Positions 27,220-36,353 are shown, numbered from the stretch's first letter. The stretch is 64,000 nt of DNA from Cellulomonas shaoxiangyii (GCF_004798685.1 NZ_CP039291.1:3038001-3102000), one strand, 5' to 3'. Program-made: numbers and translations. The notes: generated from the sequence alone by a model not told the origin.

Positions 27220-27591
27220 TCAGTCCCGGGACGGCTCGACGAGCGCCGCGAGCCGGTCGAGGCGCTGCTCGGCGGGCAGCCGGTGCCGGTCCAGCCAGCG
27301 CAGCGCCGGGCGGACCGCGTCGGGCACGAGCTGGTAGGTGCGCACGCGCCCGAGCTTGTGCGACGTCACGATGCCCGCCTGCTCCAGCACGCCGAGGTGC
27401 TGCGTGACCGCGGGCAGCGACATCGGCAGCGGGTCGGCCAGCGTGCTCACCGACGCCGGCCCCTGCGCGAGCCGCTCGACCAGCGCGCGTCGCGTGCCGT
27501 CGGACAGGGCCTGGAAGACCCGGTCGAGGTCGCCGGCCGCACCCGCCGGCGCGCCGGCAGCGGAGGGGCCCGCAACCGGGTCGGTGCTCAC
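27220..27591 (-). CDS. ArsR-family transcriptional regulator without metal-site cysteines
   Basis: A 123-residue winged helix-turn-helix protein: DRVFQALSDGTRRALVERLA, then SVSTLADPLPMSLPAVTQHL and the recognition helix LGVLEQAGIVTSHKLGRVRT. It has no cysteine at all, so it cannot be a thiol metal sensor of the classical ArsR/SmtB kind. It belongs rather to the group encoded next to SRPBCC (AHSA1) proteins. The start GTG 27591 overlaps the ABC-F stop as GTGA. As the last gene of the SRPBCC-ABC-F-ArsR operon it probably controls its own transcription through the palindrome upstream of the first gene. Confidence 0.9.
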   Translation of the reverse strand: MSTDPVAGPSAAGAPAGAAGDLDRVFQALSDGTRRALVERLAQGPASVSTLADPLPMSLPAVTQHLGVLEQAGIVTSHKLGRVRTYQLVPDAVRPALRWLDRHRLPAEQRLDRLAALVEPSRD

Positions 27592-29390
27592 CCCGAGACC
27601 TCGGCGGCCTCCAGCCACGCCGCCTCCAGCTCCTCGCGCTCCGCCGCCAGGGCGCGCAGCTCGGTGTCCAGCGCGAGCACGGCCGCGTGGTCGGTGGCCT
27701 GCGCGGCCATGCGGTCGTGCAGCGCGGCCTCGAGCGCGGCGATCCGGTCGAGGCGCCGCTCGATCCGGGTGGCCTCCTTGCGCGCCGCGCGCGCGTCCGC
27801 GGCCGACGGACCTGCCGATGCCGCGGCGGCCGTCGCGGCACCCGCCACGGCGCCGACCGGCGCGGGACCGCCCGCCCCGGCGAGCGCGGCCGCCCGCAGC
27901 TCCAGGTACTGCTCGACGCCGCCGGGCAGGTCGCGCAGGTGCCCGTCGCCGAGCAGCGCCACCTGCCGGTCGCACACGCGCTCGAGCAGGTAGCGGTCGT
28001 GCGAGACGACGATGAGCGTGCCGGGCCAGCCGTCCAGCAGGTCCTCGACGGCGGCGAGCGTGTCGGTGTCGAGGTCGTTGGTCGGCTCGTCGAGCAGCAG
28101 CACGTTCGGCTCACCGACGAGCAGGCGCAGCAGCTGCAGGCGCCGGCGCTCGCCCCCGGACAGGTCGCGCACGGGGGTGCGGGCGCGGTCGCGCGTGAAC
28201 CCGAGCCGCTCGACGAGCTGGCTCGCGGTGACCTCCTTGCCGCCGATCACCATGGTGCGCTTCTCGCGCTCGACGGCCTCGGTGACGCGCAGGTCGGCGA
28301 CCTCGTCGAGGTCCTCGACGTCCTGGCGCAGCTCGGCGATCTTCACGGTCTTGCCGCGCCGCACGCGGCCGGACGTCGGCCGCTCGCGGCCCGTCAGCAG
28401 GCGGAGCAGCGTCGACTTGCCCGAGCCGTTGACGCCGACGACGCCGTACCGGTCCCCCGGGCCGAGCCGCCAGGTGACGTCGTCGAGCAGCACGCGCCCG
28501 TCGGGCAGCGTGAACGTCACGTCCTCGAGGTCGAGCACGTCCTTGCCGAGCCGGGCCGTGGCCGTGCGGGCGAGCTCGAGCGAGTCGCGGGGCGGCGGCT
28601 CGTCGGCGATCAGGGCGGCGGCGGCGTCGAGCCGGAACCGCGGCTTGGACGTGCGCGCGGGCGCCCCCCGGCGCAGCCACGCGAGCTCCTTGCGCAGCAG
28701 GTTCTGCCGCTTCGTCTCGACCGTCGCGGCCTGCTGCGCGCGCTCCGCGCGGGCCAGCACGTACGCGGCGTACCCGCCCTCGTACTGGTCGACGACGCCG
28801 TCGTGCACCTCCCACGTGCGGGTGCACACGGCGTCGAGGAACCAGCGGTCGTGCGTCACGACGACGAGCGCGCCCGAGCTGCCGGCGTACCGCTCGCTGA
28901 GGTATCCGGCGAGCCACGCGACGCCCTCGACGTCGAGGTGGTTCGTCGGCTCGTCGAGCACGAGCACCTCGTCGTCGCGCACGAGCAGCGCCGCGAGCGC
29001 GACGCGGCGGCGCTGCCCGCCGGAGAGCGTGGAGAGGTCCGCCTCGAGGTCGACGTCGGCGAGCAGGCCGGTGTGCACGGCACGGATGCGCGCGTCGGAC
29101 GCCCACTCGTGCGGGTCGGCGGACCCGTGCACCGCGTCCAGGACGGTGCCGGAGCCGAGGTCGTCGCGCTGGTCCAGCAGCGCGACGCGCGTGCCGCCGG
29201 CCCGTGTGACGCGTCCGTCGTCCGGCTCCTGGCGGCCGGACAGCACGCGCAGGAGCGTGGACTTGCCGGCGCCGTTGGGGCCGACGACGCCGATGCGCTG
29301 GCCGTCGTCGACGCCGAGGCTGACGCCGTCCAGGAGGGTGCGAGTGCCGAGGGTGAGGTGGACGCGGTCCGCGCCGAGCAGGTGAGGCAT
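27588..29390 (-). CDS. ABC-F family ATPase (ribosome-associated type)
   Basis: A 600-residue protein with two ATPase domains and no membrane segments. Walker A motifs are GPNGAGKST and GVNGSGKST, signature motifs LSGGQRRR and LSGGERRR, and Walker B motifs LVLDEPTNHLD and LLLDEPTNDLD. A charged linker of about 70 residues (KRQNLLRKELAWLRRGAPA) joins the domains and a coiled-coil tail covers about residues 510-600. Uup-like members act on ribosomes, and some protect them from antibiotics. Its position in an ArsR-regulated operon hints at a stress or drug role, which is inference. The ATG at 29390 lies 7 nt past the SRPBCC stop. Confidence 0.92.
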   Translation of the reverse strand: MPHLLGADRVHLTLGTRTLLDGVSLGVDDGQRIGVVGPNGAGKSTLLRVLSGRQEPDDGRVTRAGGTRVALLDQRDDLGSGTVLDAVHGSADPHEWASDARIRAVHTGLLADVDLEADLSTLSGGQRRRVALAALLVRDDEVLVLDEPTNHLDVEGVAWLAGYLSERYAGSSGALVVVTHDRWFLDAVCTRTWEVHDGVVDQYEGGYAAYVLARAERAQQAATVETKRQNLLRKELAWLRRGAPARTSKPRFRLDAAAALIADEPPPRDSLELARTATARLGKDVLDLEDVTFTLPDGRVLLDDVTWRLGPGDRYGVVGVNGSGKSTLLRLLTGRERPTSGRVRRGKTVKIAELRQDVEDLDEVADLRVTEAVEREKRTMVIGGKEVTASQLVERLGFTRDRARTPVRDLSGGERRRLQLLRLLVGEPNVLLLDEPTNDLDTDTLAAVEDLLDGWPGTLIVVSHDRYLLERVCDRQVALLGDGHLRDLPGGVEQYLELRAAALAGAGGPAPVGAVAGAATAAAASAGPSAADARAARKEATRIERRLDRIAALEAALHDRMAAQATDHAAVLALDTELRALAAEREELEAAWLEAAEVSG

Positions 29391-29397
29391 GGTGGCC

Positions 29398-29880
29398 TCA
29401 TTCTCCCAGGTGCACCGCCAGGACGTCGAAGATGCCCCGCGTCCCCTCCTCGCGCCCCTCGGCGGAGTCTGGTCCGTCGAGGTGCACGCCCTGCTCGGTG
29501 TAGCGCAGGTGCGTGCCGTCGCCGTCGGCCGTGAGCTCGTACGTGGCCACGGACGTCGAGATGTGCGCGCCGTCGAGCCACATGTCGTAGGTCAGGACGA
29601 ACCGCTCGGGCTCGACGACGTCGGTGTAGGTGGCGACGTAGCGGCTGACCGGCCCGCCGTGGAACTCCCCCTCGCTGACCGCGGTGCCGCCGACGCGGAA
29701 GTCGTCGGTGTCCTCGGACGTCGTCCAGTCGTCGCTCGTGCCGAACCAGGCGTGCTTCTCGGTGGGGTCGGCGAACGCGCGCCAGACGCGCTCGACGGAG
29801 GCGTCGAACGTGCGCTCGACGACGAACGTCGAGTGGGCGGTGCTGCGGGTGGCGGGGGTGGTGGGCGCGGTGCTCGTCAT
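29398..29880 (-). CDS. SRPBCC (AHSA1-type) domain protein
   Basis: A 160-residue protein of the START-like fold. FVVERTFDASVERVWRAFAD starts the domain, WFGTSDDW follows and RFVLTYDMWLDG lines the cavity; the C-terminal helix reads FDVLAVHL. Such proteins bind small hydrophobic ligands or cochaperone partners and are often encoded with an ArsR regulator. The start ATG 29880 has AGGAGG 6 nt upstream; an earlier in-frame GTG at 29928 would lie against the palindrome. It is the first gene of the operon. Confidence 0.9.
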   Translation of the reverse strand: MTSTAPTTPATRSTAHSTFVVERTFDASVERVWRAFADPTEKHAWFGTSDDWTTSEDTDDFRVGGTAVSEGEFHGGPVSRYVATYTDVVEPERFVLTYDMWLDGAHISTSVATYELTADGDGTHLRYTEQGVHLDGPDSAEGREEGTRGIFDVLAVHLGE

Positions 29881-29921
29881 GGCGGTCCTCCTCGGGTGGG
29901 GGTCCGGCACGCCGCGGCGCC

Positions 29922-29957
29922 GGACCAATACTTAGGCGTTCGCTTAAGTATTGGTCC
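29922..29957. promoter_or_regulatory. 36-nt palindrome, candidate ArsR operator
   Basis: GGACCAATACTTA (29922-29934) and TAAGTATTGGTCC (29945-29957) are perfect inverted repeats around a 10-nt centre that itself nearly pairs (GCG/CGC). The AT-rich core AATACTTA/TAAGTATT resembles operators of ArsR proteins. It stands between the exporter stop and the SRPBCC gene and covers the predicted -10 of the latter. Confidence 0.75.
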
Positions 29958-29976
29958 AGCCCCGCGGGACGGTCAA
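29947..29976 (-). promoter_or_regulatory. promoter of the SRPBCC-ABC-F-ArsR operon
   Basis: On the minus strand TTGACC (29976-29971) is followed after 18 nt by AATACT (29952-29947). The -10 lies within an arm of the palindrome, so a bound repressor would exclude RNA polymerase. Confidence 0.55.
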
Positions 29977-29980
29977 CCCC

Positions 29981-31102
29981 TCAGTCGTCGGCCGACCGCG
30001 CGAGCGCCTCGCGCACCGAGACGCGGCCGCCCATGCGCAGCACCGACCGCTCGTAGATGCGCGCCGCGACCGCCGTCACCGCGAGCGCCGAGACGACCAG
30101 CACCAGCAGCGCCACGAGCGGCTCCCACCACTCCGCCTCGTTGAGGAACAGCCGCACGGGCATGCCGACCGGCGCGGTGAAGGGCACGAACGACATGATC
30201 CGCAGCACGAGGTCGTTGTCGTTGAAGAAGATGACGAGGAAGTACGGGACCATCGTCAGCCAGATCGCCGGCTGCAGGACCGAGCCCGTGTCCTCCACGC
30301 GGGACACCAGGGACGCGCTGGCCGCGAAGATCGCTGCCAGCAGCACGAACCCGATCGCGAAGAAGACCACGAACCACGCGACCGGCATGCCGATGAGCGT
30401 CAGCACCTCGTCCTGCCCGGTGACCACGAGACCCAGGACGGCGACCGCGGCGATGGCGGCGGTCTGCCCGAGCGCGAGCACCGAGTTGCCGAGGATCTTG
30501 CCCGCGAGCAGCGCACGCGCCGGCACCGCCGACAGCAGGATCTCGACGATCCGGGACTGCTTCTCCGTCACCGTGTTCTGGGCGATCATCGAGCCCGCGC
30601 CGATCACCGAGGTCATGAAGACCAGGCCGAACGCGAACGTGATGAGGTAGCGCAGGTCACCGTCGGCCGGCGCCGGCTCGAGCAGCTCGACCTCCGGCGA
30701 CACCGTGAGGGCCTGCACGACGTCCGACGGCGCGTCCTCGAGCGCGAGGACGGCCACCCCGAGCGGCTCGCCGCCCGGCACCAACGCCGCCTCGACCTCG
30801 CCCGAGCGGACCAGCTCCTCCGCGGCGGCGCGGTCGGCGACGTCGTGCACCTCCAGGCCGGCTGCGCCGTCGACGCTGCCGGCCACGGACGAGACGACCG
30901 CCACGGGCGTGTCGCTCGGCTCGCGCTGGCCGATGAGCGCGCTGATCACGATGCCGACGAGGATCGCGCCCAGCAGGACCGCGGTCGAGATGATGAACGA
31001 CTTCGAGCGGACCTGGGAGGTGATCTCCCGCTCGGCGACCAGCAGGCTGGCGCGGCCGAGCGACGGCGCCTGCGGCGCGGGGTGCGACGTGGTGGTGCTC
31101 AT
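29981..31102 (-). CDS. ABC-2 type exporter permease (NatB-like)
   Basis: A 373-residue membrane protein. One segment near residue 45 is followed by an extracytoplasmic domain of about 120 residues, then five C-terminal segments from YLITFAFGLVFMTSVIG onwards. ITEKQSRIVEILLS-like wording (TVTEKQSRIVEILLSAV) is the conserved cytoplasmic helix of ABC-2 and NatB permeases. It pairs with the ATPase gene, whose stop its ATG overlaps as ATGA. NatAB exports sodium in Bacillus, but related systems export drugs or peptides, so the substrate is unknown. Confidence 0.88.
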   Translation of the reverse strand: MSTTTSHPAPQAPSLGRASLLVAEREITSQVRSKSFIISTAVLLGAILVGIVISALIGQREPSDTPVAVVSSVAGSVDGAAGLEVHDVADRAAAEELVRSGEVEAALVPGGEPLGVAVLALEDAPSDVVQALTVSPEVELLEPAPADGDLRYLITFAFGLVFMTSVIGAGSMIAQNTVTEKQSRIVEILLSAVPARALLAGKILGNSVLALGQTAAIAAVAVLGLVVTGQDEVLTLIGMPVAWFVVFFAIGFVLLAAIFAASASLVSRVEDTGSVLQPAIWLTMVPYFLVIFFNDNDLVLRIMSFVPFTAPVGMPVRLFLNEAEWWEPLVALLVLVVSALAVTAVAARIYERSVLRMGGRVSVREALARSADD

Positions 31103-32034
31103 CGGGCTGCCTCCAGCTCCTGCGTGCGGCCGGCGTCGTCGGCCGGCACCTCGTCCGTGATGACCTCGCGGAAGATCTCCGCCAGGGAGGGCCGCAGCGG
31201 CGTGAAGGACTCCACCGGCCCACGGGCCAGCGCGGCCGTGAGCACGCGCTGCGCCGTCGCGGCGTCGGCCTCGAAGACGGCGGAGCCCGCGGCCAGCTCG
31301 TCGACCCGCACGCCGGGCTCGTCGCGCAGCCACCCCATGTCGCCGGCGACGACGATCTCGTGCCGCTCGTTGGCGTGCGCCCGCCGCAGCTCCTCGCGCG
31401 AGCCGGCGGCGCGGATGCGACCGCCGGCGATGATGACGAGGTCGTCGCACAGCCGCTCCACGACGTCGAGCTGGTGGGACGAGAACAGCACCGGCACGCC
31501 GCGCGCCGCCCGCTCCGCGAGCACGCCCTGCACGACCTCGACCGCCATCGGGTCGAGACCCGAGAACGGCTCGTCGAGCACGAGCACCTCGGGGTCGTGG
31601 ACCAGGGCCGCCGCGATCTGCGCGCGCTGCTGGTTGCCGAGCGAGAGGTTCTCGACCGGGTCGTCGGCGCGCTCGGTCAGGCCGAGCCGGTCGATCAGGT
31701 CGTGCGCACGGGTGCTCGCGGCACCCTTGTCGAACCCGTGCAGCCGCGCCAGGTAGGTGAGCTGCTCGGCGAGCTTCATCTTGGGGTACAGGCCCCGCTC
31801 CTCCGGCATGTAGCCGAAGCGGGCGCGGCTCGCGCCGTCGAGCGGCCGGCCGTCCAGCGTGACGGACCCCGCGTGCGCCGAGAGCACGCCGAGGATGATC
31901 CGCATCGTCGTCGTCTTGCCGGCGCCGTTGCCGCCGACGAACCCCGTGAGCCGGCCGCGGCCGACCGTGAAGCTCACGTCATCGAGCACGCGCCGGTCCC
32001 CGAAGGACCTGCTGACGCCCTGGAGCTCGAGCAT
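31099..32034 (-). CDS. ABC transporter ATP-binding protein (NatA-like)
   Basis: A 311-residue single ATPase domain with a C-terminal regulatory extension. Walker A GGNGAGKTTT, signature NLSLGNQQRAQIAAAL, Walker B VLVLDEPFSGLDP and the H-loop SSHQLD are all present. The Y-x-PEERGLYP phrase (YMPEERGLYPKMK) is typical of NatA/DUF4162-type exporters. It is the first gene of a two-gene unit, with the two-component system genes ending 162 nt upstream on the same strand. Confidence 0.93.
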   Translation of the reverse strand: MLELQGVSRSFGDRRVLDDVSFTVGRGRLTGFVGGNGAGKTTTMRIILGVLSAHAGSVTLDGRPLDGASRARFGYMPEERGLYPKMKLAEQLTYLARLHGFDKGAASTRAHDLIDRLGLTERADDPVENLSLGNQQRAQIAAALVHDPEVLVLDEPFSGLDPMAVEVVQGVLAERAARGVPVLFSSHQLDVVERLCDDLVIIAGGRIRAAGSREELRRAHANERHEIVVAGDMGWLRDEPGVRVDELAAGSAVFEADAATAQRVLTAALARGPVESFTPLRPSLAEIFREVITDEVPADDAGRTQELEAAR

Positions 32035-32196
32035 CGTCTCCTCCTCCTCGCTGGCCCGGCGGCTGCCGGACGTCCTGGGGACGACGCTAGGCGGGAGGGA
32101 GGTGCCGGCGCCTCGGGCGGGCGGCCGATCCTGCGCCTCGTCCTGCGGACGGAGGGCGGCGCCGCGCGGACGGCGGCTGCCGGCCGACGCCGCAGG

Positions 32197-32856
32197 TCAG
32201 CCCGTGAGGCCGTGCTCGTGCGCGTACACGACCGCCTGCACGCGGTCCCGCAGCCCGAGCTTGGCGAGCACGTTCGACACGTGCGTCTTGACGGTGGCCC
32301 GGCTGACGACCAGCTCCGCGGCGATCTCGTCGTTGTTCAGCCCGCGTGCCACGAGGACGAGCACCTCGGCCTCCCGCTCGGTGAGCGGGACGAGCGGCGC
32401 GGCGGTCGACGTGGGCGTCGGGCGGGCGTCCACGGCGCGGGCGATGACGGCGCGCGTCACCTCGGGCGCCAGCAGGCCCTCGCCGGCGGCCGCGCTGAGG
32501 ACGGCCTCGTGCAGCTGCTCGGGGCGGGACGTCTTGAGCAGGTAGCCCACGGCGCCGGCCCGCAGCGCCTCCAGCAGGTAGTCCTCGCGGTTGAACGTCG
32601 TGAGCACGACGACGGCCGCCTGCACCTCCGGGTCCGCGGTGATGCGCCGCGTGGCCTCCAGCCCGTCCATGTCCGGCATCTGCACGTCCATGCAGACGAC
32701 GTCCGGGCGGGTCTGGCGGACCACCCGCACGGCCTCGGCGCCCGTGCTCGCCTCGCCGACCACCTCCAGGTCGGGGTGGGCGGACAGGATCGTCCCGATG
32801 CCCGCGCGCAGCAGCGCCTGGTCGTCCACGAGCACGACCCGCACGCGCTCACCCAT
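32197..32856 (-). CDS. NarL/LuxR-type response regulator
   Basis: A 219-residue regulator. The receiver domain has the acidic pair VDDQ, the phosphoacceptor aspartate in VVCMDVQMPDMDG, the VVLTTFN switch threonine and the lysine in GYLLKTSRP. The C-terminal helix-turn-helix reads LTEREAEVLVLVARGLNNDEIAAELVVS. The ATG overlaps the histidine kinase stop by 8 nt, so it is the cognate partner. The target may be the exporter pair just downstream, an inference from gene order. Confidence 0.93.
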   Translation of the reverse strand: MGERVRVVLVDDQALLRAGIGTILSAHPDLEVVGEASTGAEAVRVVRQTRPDVVCMDVQMPDMDGLEATRRITADPEVQAAVVVLTTFNREDYLLEALRAGAVGYLLKTSRPEQLHEAVLSAAAGEGLLAPEVTRAVIARAVDARPTPTSTAAPLVPLTEREAEVLVLVARGLNNDEIAAELVVSRATVKTHVSNVLAKLGLRDRVQAVVYAHEHGLTG

Positions 32857-34306
32857 CGCCCGTCTCCCGTCCCCTCGTCGACGCCGCCGCGGTGGCCGTC
32901 CTGCCCGGGCCCGCGCCGCCGTCCGCGGCGACCGCGGCCACCGACCTGTCCCTGGCACCCGCCACGGGCACCCGCGCGCGGACCAGGAACCCGCCCCGGC
33001 GCAGCCGGCCCGCCTCGAGCGTCCCGCCGTCGGAGGCCACCCGCTCCCGCATGCCCACGAGCCCCATGCCGGTCGACGGCACCACGCCGGCCCGGCGCCC
33101 GGTGCCGCCGTCGTCCGACACCTCGAGCTCGACCGTCCCGCCCAGCCAGCGCAGGCGCACGTCCGCGCGCGCGGACGGCCCAGCGTGCTTGCGCGCGTTC
33201 GTCAGCGCCTCCTGCGCGATCCGGTAGAGGTTCAGGGACGCCAGGGGCGAGAGCCGCTGGGGGTCGCCGACCTCCTGGTACGTCACCTCCAGGCCCGCCG
33301 CGCGCGCCGACTCGACCAGCTGCGGGAGCCGCGCCACGTCGAGCGACGCGAGCGCCTCGCCCGGCGGGGCCGGCTCCACCGGGTCGCCGACCTCGGCCGT
33401 CGCGCCCTCGCGCAGCGTGCCCAGCAGGCCCTGGAGCTCCACCACGGCCTCGCGTGCGGACTCCTCGACGTGCCCGAGCGCGGCCGCCGCCCGGGCGGGG
33501 TCGCTCGCCAGCACGGTGCGGGCCGCGGCGGCCTGCACGCCCATGAGCGACACGTGGTGCGCGACCGCGTCGTGCAGCTCGCGCGCGATCCGCAGGCGCT
33601 CGAGCGCGACGGCCTGCGCCTCGGCCCGCACGCGCTCCGCCTGCAGCAGCCGGGTCCGCCACGCCGTCCGCTCGCGCTCGCGCGCCGACGCCCACGCGTG
33701 GTCGCCGAACCACCAGGCGCCGGCGAAGTACAGGACGTTGGTCAGCAACTGGATGAGCATGTACGCGACGAACGGCGAGAACGCGCCGGCGCGCTCCAGC
33801 CCGATGTCCGCGTCCGGGTCGGTCGCGGCCAGGAAGATCGAGACCAGCAGCCACGTGAACATCGCGGTGACCACGCCGGCCCGCACCCAGAACGCCCGCG
33901 CGCGCGACCGCTCCCACGCGCCCACCGTGTACAGGGCCATGAACAGCGCGATGTTGCTGACGAGCTGCTCGGGCACCATCAGCAGCTGCGCGACGATGAA
34001 CGCGGCGCCCGTGACCACCGCGACCGCGCTCGGCCAGCGCCGGCGCACCGTGAGCGGCAGCGTCTGCGCCGCGAGCAGCAGCACGGACAGCCAGCCCGGC
34101 GCCGGGTCCGGGATGAGGCCCGTGACGCGCCACATCACCGAGCTGAGGACGGCACCGACGAACAGCAGCACGCCGAGCAGCACGTCCCAGCGCAGCCCGT
34201 CCGGGCCGGGCTGCCGGCGGCTCCAGCCGGTGACGTCCGGGTCGCCCGCGGCGCCGACGCGCGTCAGCGCGGCCGGCGCACCGGCGCCGGAGGGGACGAG
34301 CACCAT
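32849..34306 (-). CDS. sensor histidine kinase (HisKA_3 type)
   Basis: A 485-residue membrane kinase with about six hydrophobic segments up to residue 200, a short cytoplasmic coil, and the dimerisation/phosphoacceptor helix RIARELHDAVAHHVSLMGVQ. The ATPase domain has the N-box YRIAQEALTNARKHA, LEVSDDGGTG and GMGLVGMRERVA. A charged, alanine-rich tail of about 40 residues ends the protein. No extracellular sensor domain is present, as in kinases that sense within the membrane. The ATG lies 3 nt past the ispE stop, so rsmA, ispE, this gene and its regulator may be one transcript. Confidence 0.92.
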   Translation of the reverse strand: MVLVPSGAGAPAALTRVGAAGDPDVTGWSRRQPGPDGLRWDVLLGVLLFVGAVLSSVMWRVTGLIPDPAPGWLSVLLLAAQTLPLTVRRRWPSAVAVVTGAAFIVAQLLMVPEQLVSNIALFMALYTVGAWERSRARAFWVRAGVVTAMFTWLLVSIFLAATDPDADIGLERAGAFSPFVAYMLIQLLTNVLYFAGAWWFGDHAWASARERERTAWRTRLLQAERVRAEAQAVALERLRIARELHDAVAHHVSLMGVQAAAARTVLASDPARAAAALGHVEESAREAVVELQGLLGTLREGATAEVGDPVEPAPPGEALASLDVARLPQLVESARAAGLEVTYQEVGDPQRLSPLASLNLYRIAQEALTNARKHAGPSARADVRLRWLGGTVELEVSDDGGTGRRAGVVPSTGMGLVGMRERVASDGGTLEAGRLRRGGFLVRARVPVAGARDRSVAAVAADGGAGPGRTATAAASTRGRETGDG

Positions 34307-34309
34307 GCG

Positions 34310-35251
34310 TCAGTCACCCACCCCGACCACACGCGCCCCGGGCACCGGCCCCGACGCGGTCAGGACGCGGTCGGCGACCCCCGACGCGGTGAACGCCGCG
34401 GCGATCGCGAGCGCGTGCTGCCGGCTGCGCGCGAGCGCCGCGACCGTCGGGCCCGACCCGGACACGACGACGCCCAGCGCGCCCGCGTCCGTGGCGACCG
34501 CGAGCGGCTCCGCCAGGCCGGGGTCGAGCTCCAGGGCGGCCGGCTCGAGGTCGTTGTGCAGCGCCGCGCCCAGCGCCGTGGCGTCGCCCGCCCGCAGCGC
34601 CTGCATGAGCGGCACGTCGTGCTCGTCGGTCAGCGGCTGGGCGTCGTGGCCGCGCAGGTCGTCGAACGCCGCGTAGACGCCGGCCGTCGGCAGACCGCGG
34701 TCCTGCACGGCGAACGCCCAGTGGAACTCGCCGCGGCTCAGCGCGGGCGTGAGCAGGTGCCCGCGGCCCGTCCCGACCGCGGTGTGCCCCACCAGCGCGA
34801 ACGGCACGTCGGAGCCCAGCTCGGCGGCGATGGTGACGAGCTCGTCGCGGCTCAGGCCGGTCCCCCACAGCTGGTCGCACGCCAGCAGCGCCGCGGCGGC
34901 GTCGGCCGAGCCGCCCGCCATGCCACCGGCCACCGGGACGCCCTTGACCAGGTGCAGGTGCGCGGCGTCGTCGACGCCCGCGTGCGCGGCCACGGCCCGG
35001 GCGGCCCGCAGCGCGAGGTTCGAGTCGTCGGTCGGCACGGCGGCCGCCTGCGGGCCCTCGGCGGTGACGCCGAACTCCCCGGCGGAGCGCGCCACGACCT
35101 CCTCGTACACCGACACCGCCTGGAACACGGTGGACACCGGGTGGTAGCCGTCGGACCCGACCGGCCCCACGCGCAGGGACAGGTTCACCTTGCCGGGTGC
35201 GCGCACGCGCACCGTCCGCTCGGGCAGGTCGTCCACACCGCTCACCGTCAC
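34310..35251 (-). CDS. ispE: 4-diphosphocytidyl-2-C-methyl-D-erythritol kinase
   Basis: A 313-residue GHMP kinase of the MEP isoprenoid pathway. [29 protein letters not shown] covers the substrate motif with its lysine and histidine, [20 protein letters not shown] is the ATP-binding glycine loop, [12 protein letters not shown] carries the catalytic aspartate, and [12 protein letters not shown] is motif 3. The GTG start overlaps the rsmA stop as GTGA. A CACAGT hexamer 6 nt before the GTG could also allow a separate leaderless transcript. The rsmA-ispE order is the same as in mycobacteria. Confidence 0.95.
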   Translation of the reverse strand: MTVSGVDDLPERTVRVRAPGKVNLSLRVGPVGSDGYHPVSTVFQAVSVYEEVVARSAGEFGVTAEGPQAAAVPTDDSNLALRAARAVAAHAGVDDAAHLHLVKGVPVAGGMAGGSADAAAALLACDQLWGTGLSRDELVTIAAELGSDVPFALVGHTAVGTGRGHLLTPALSRGEFHWAFAVQDRGLPTAGVYAAFDDLRGHDAQPLTDEHDVPLMQALRAGDATALGAALHNDLEPAALELDPGLAEPLAVATDAGALGVVVSGSGPTVAALARSRQHALAIAAAFTASGVADRVLTASGPVPGARVVGVGD

Positions 35252-36207
35252 GGGGCCACTGTGCCAGGTCGGTGCGGCAGCGGCCGTCCGGCGGCCGAGA
35301 GCTGCTCGGCGATCCGCGCGAAGGCCGCGACGTCGAGCTGCTCGCCCCGGACCTGCGGGTCCACCCCCGCGGCCCGCAGCGCGGCTTCCGCGGCGGCCGG
35401 TGCACCGGCGAGCTGGGCGAGCGCCGAGCGCAGCGTCTTGCGGCGCTGCGCGAAGGCCGCGTCGACCACGGCGAAGACCTCGCCGCGCGTCACCGTGGTG
35501 GTCGGCGGGTCGCGGCGGTCGAGCCGCACGAGCGCGGAGTCGACGTTGGGTGCGGGCCAGAAGACGGCGCGTCCGACGGTCGCCGTGCGCCGCGCGGCCG
35601 CGTACCACGCGACCTTCGCCGACGGCACGCCGTACGTGCGGCTGCCGGGCGGGGCCGCGAGCCGGTCCGCGACCTCCGCCTGCACCATGACCAGGGCCCG
35701 CTCGAGCGTCCCGAACCGCTCGAGGAACGTCAGCAGCACCGGCACGGAGACGTTGTAGGGCAGGTTCGCGACGAGCGCGGTCGGTTCCGGGCCGGGCAGC
35801 GTCGTCACCGTGAGCGCGTCGGCCGTCAGGACCGTGAGCCGGTCGCGGCCGTCGGCGTCGGTGAGCCGCACCTCCCGCCGCTCGGCGTCCTCGTCCGTCG
35901 CCGCGACCGTCAGGCCGGGCACGTGCGCCGCGACCGTCGACGGGAGCAGGCGGGCGAGCACCGGGTCGATCTCGACCGCGACGACGTCCGCACCCGCCTC
36001 GATCAGGCCCAGCGTCAGCGAACCGAGCCCGGGCCCGACCTCGACGACGCGCTCACCCGGCCGGACGTCGGCCTGGCGGACGATCTTGCGGACGGTGCCC
36101 GCGTCGAGGACGAAGTTCTGCCCGAGGGTCTTGGTCGGGCGGACGCCGGCCCGCGCGGCGAGGGCCCGGATCTCCGCAGGCCCGAGGAGCGCGACGTCGG
36201 CTGGCAT
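35248..36207 (-). CDS. rsmA: 16S rRNA (adenine1518/1519-N6)-dimethyltransferase
   Basis: A 319-residue methyltransferase that dimethylates two adenines in helix 45 of 16S rRNA (KsgA). TLGQNFVLD opens the domain, [15 protein letters not shown] is the SAM-binding loop, LTADAL and the catalytic [11 protein letters not shown] (consensus NLPY) follow. The C-terminal helices include [12 protein letters not shown]. The start ATG 36207 carries a -10 hexamer 7 nt upstream and no ribosome-binding site. Confidence 0.95.
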   Translation of the reverse strand: MPADVALLGPAEIRALAARAGVRPTKTLGQNFVLDAGTVRKIVRQADVRPGERVVEVGPGLGSLTLGLIEAGADVVAVEIDPVLARLLPSTVAAHVPGLTVAATDEDAERREVRLTDADGRDRLTVLTADALTVTTLPGPEPTALVANLPYNVSVPVLLTFLERFGTLERALVMVQAEVADRLAAPPGSRTYGVPSAKVAWYAAARRTATVGRAVFWPAPNVDSALVRLDRRDPPTTTVTRGEVFAVVDAAFAQRRKTLRSALAQLAGAPAAAEAALRAAGVDPQVRGEQLDVAAFARIAEQLSAAGRPLPHRPGTVAP

Positions 36208-36214
36208 GGCCCCG

Positions 36215-36220
36215 AGCCTA
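36215..36220 (-). promoter_or_regulatory. leaderless -10 of rsmA
   Basis: TAGGCT is separated from the ATG by 7 nt on the minus strand, consistent with transcription starting at or next to the A of the ATG. Confidence 0.55.
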
Positions 36221-36306
36221 ACGACCGCGCCACCCCCGCCCGCGCCACGGCGTCCCCGCCCCGGAGCCCTCCGCCCGCCCCGCCACGCCCCCCCGACGCC
36301 GAGATC

Positions 36307-36341
36307 GTCACTCCGACGGGACGAGCTCGCGCGGGAGTGAC
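36307..36341. repeat. inverted repeat GTCACTCC/GGAGTGAC
   Basis: GTCACTCC (36307-36314) and GGAGTGAC (36334-36341) are perfect complements 19 nt apart. The stretch ACGAGCTCGCGCG also occurs twice here, at the centre and just past the right arm. Function unknown; it lies between the Rpf-type gene's end and rsmA. Confidence 0.5.
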
Positions 36342-36353
36342 GAGCTCGCGCGC

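Noticed and set aside
29922..29957. Palindrome read as a terminator of the exporter permease
   Set aside because: Its stem is AT-rich, unlike every other terminator here, has no T tract, and it overlaps a promoter for the next gene, which fits an operator better.
32035..32196. Promoter or terminator between the response regulator and the exporter genes
   Set aside because: Short GC-rich inverted stretches exist but none stands out from the background, so no feature is claimed.
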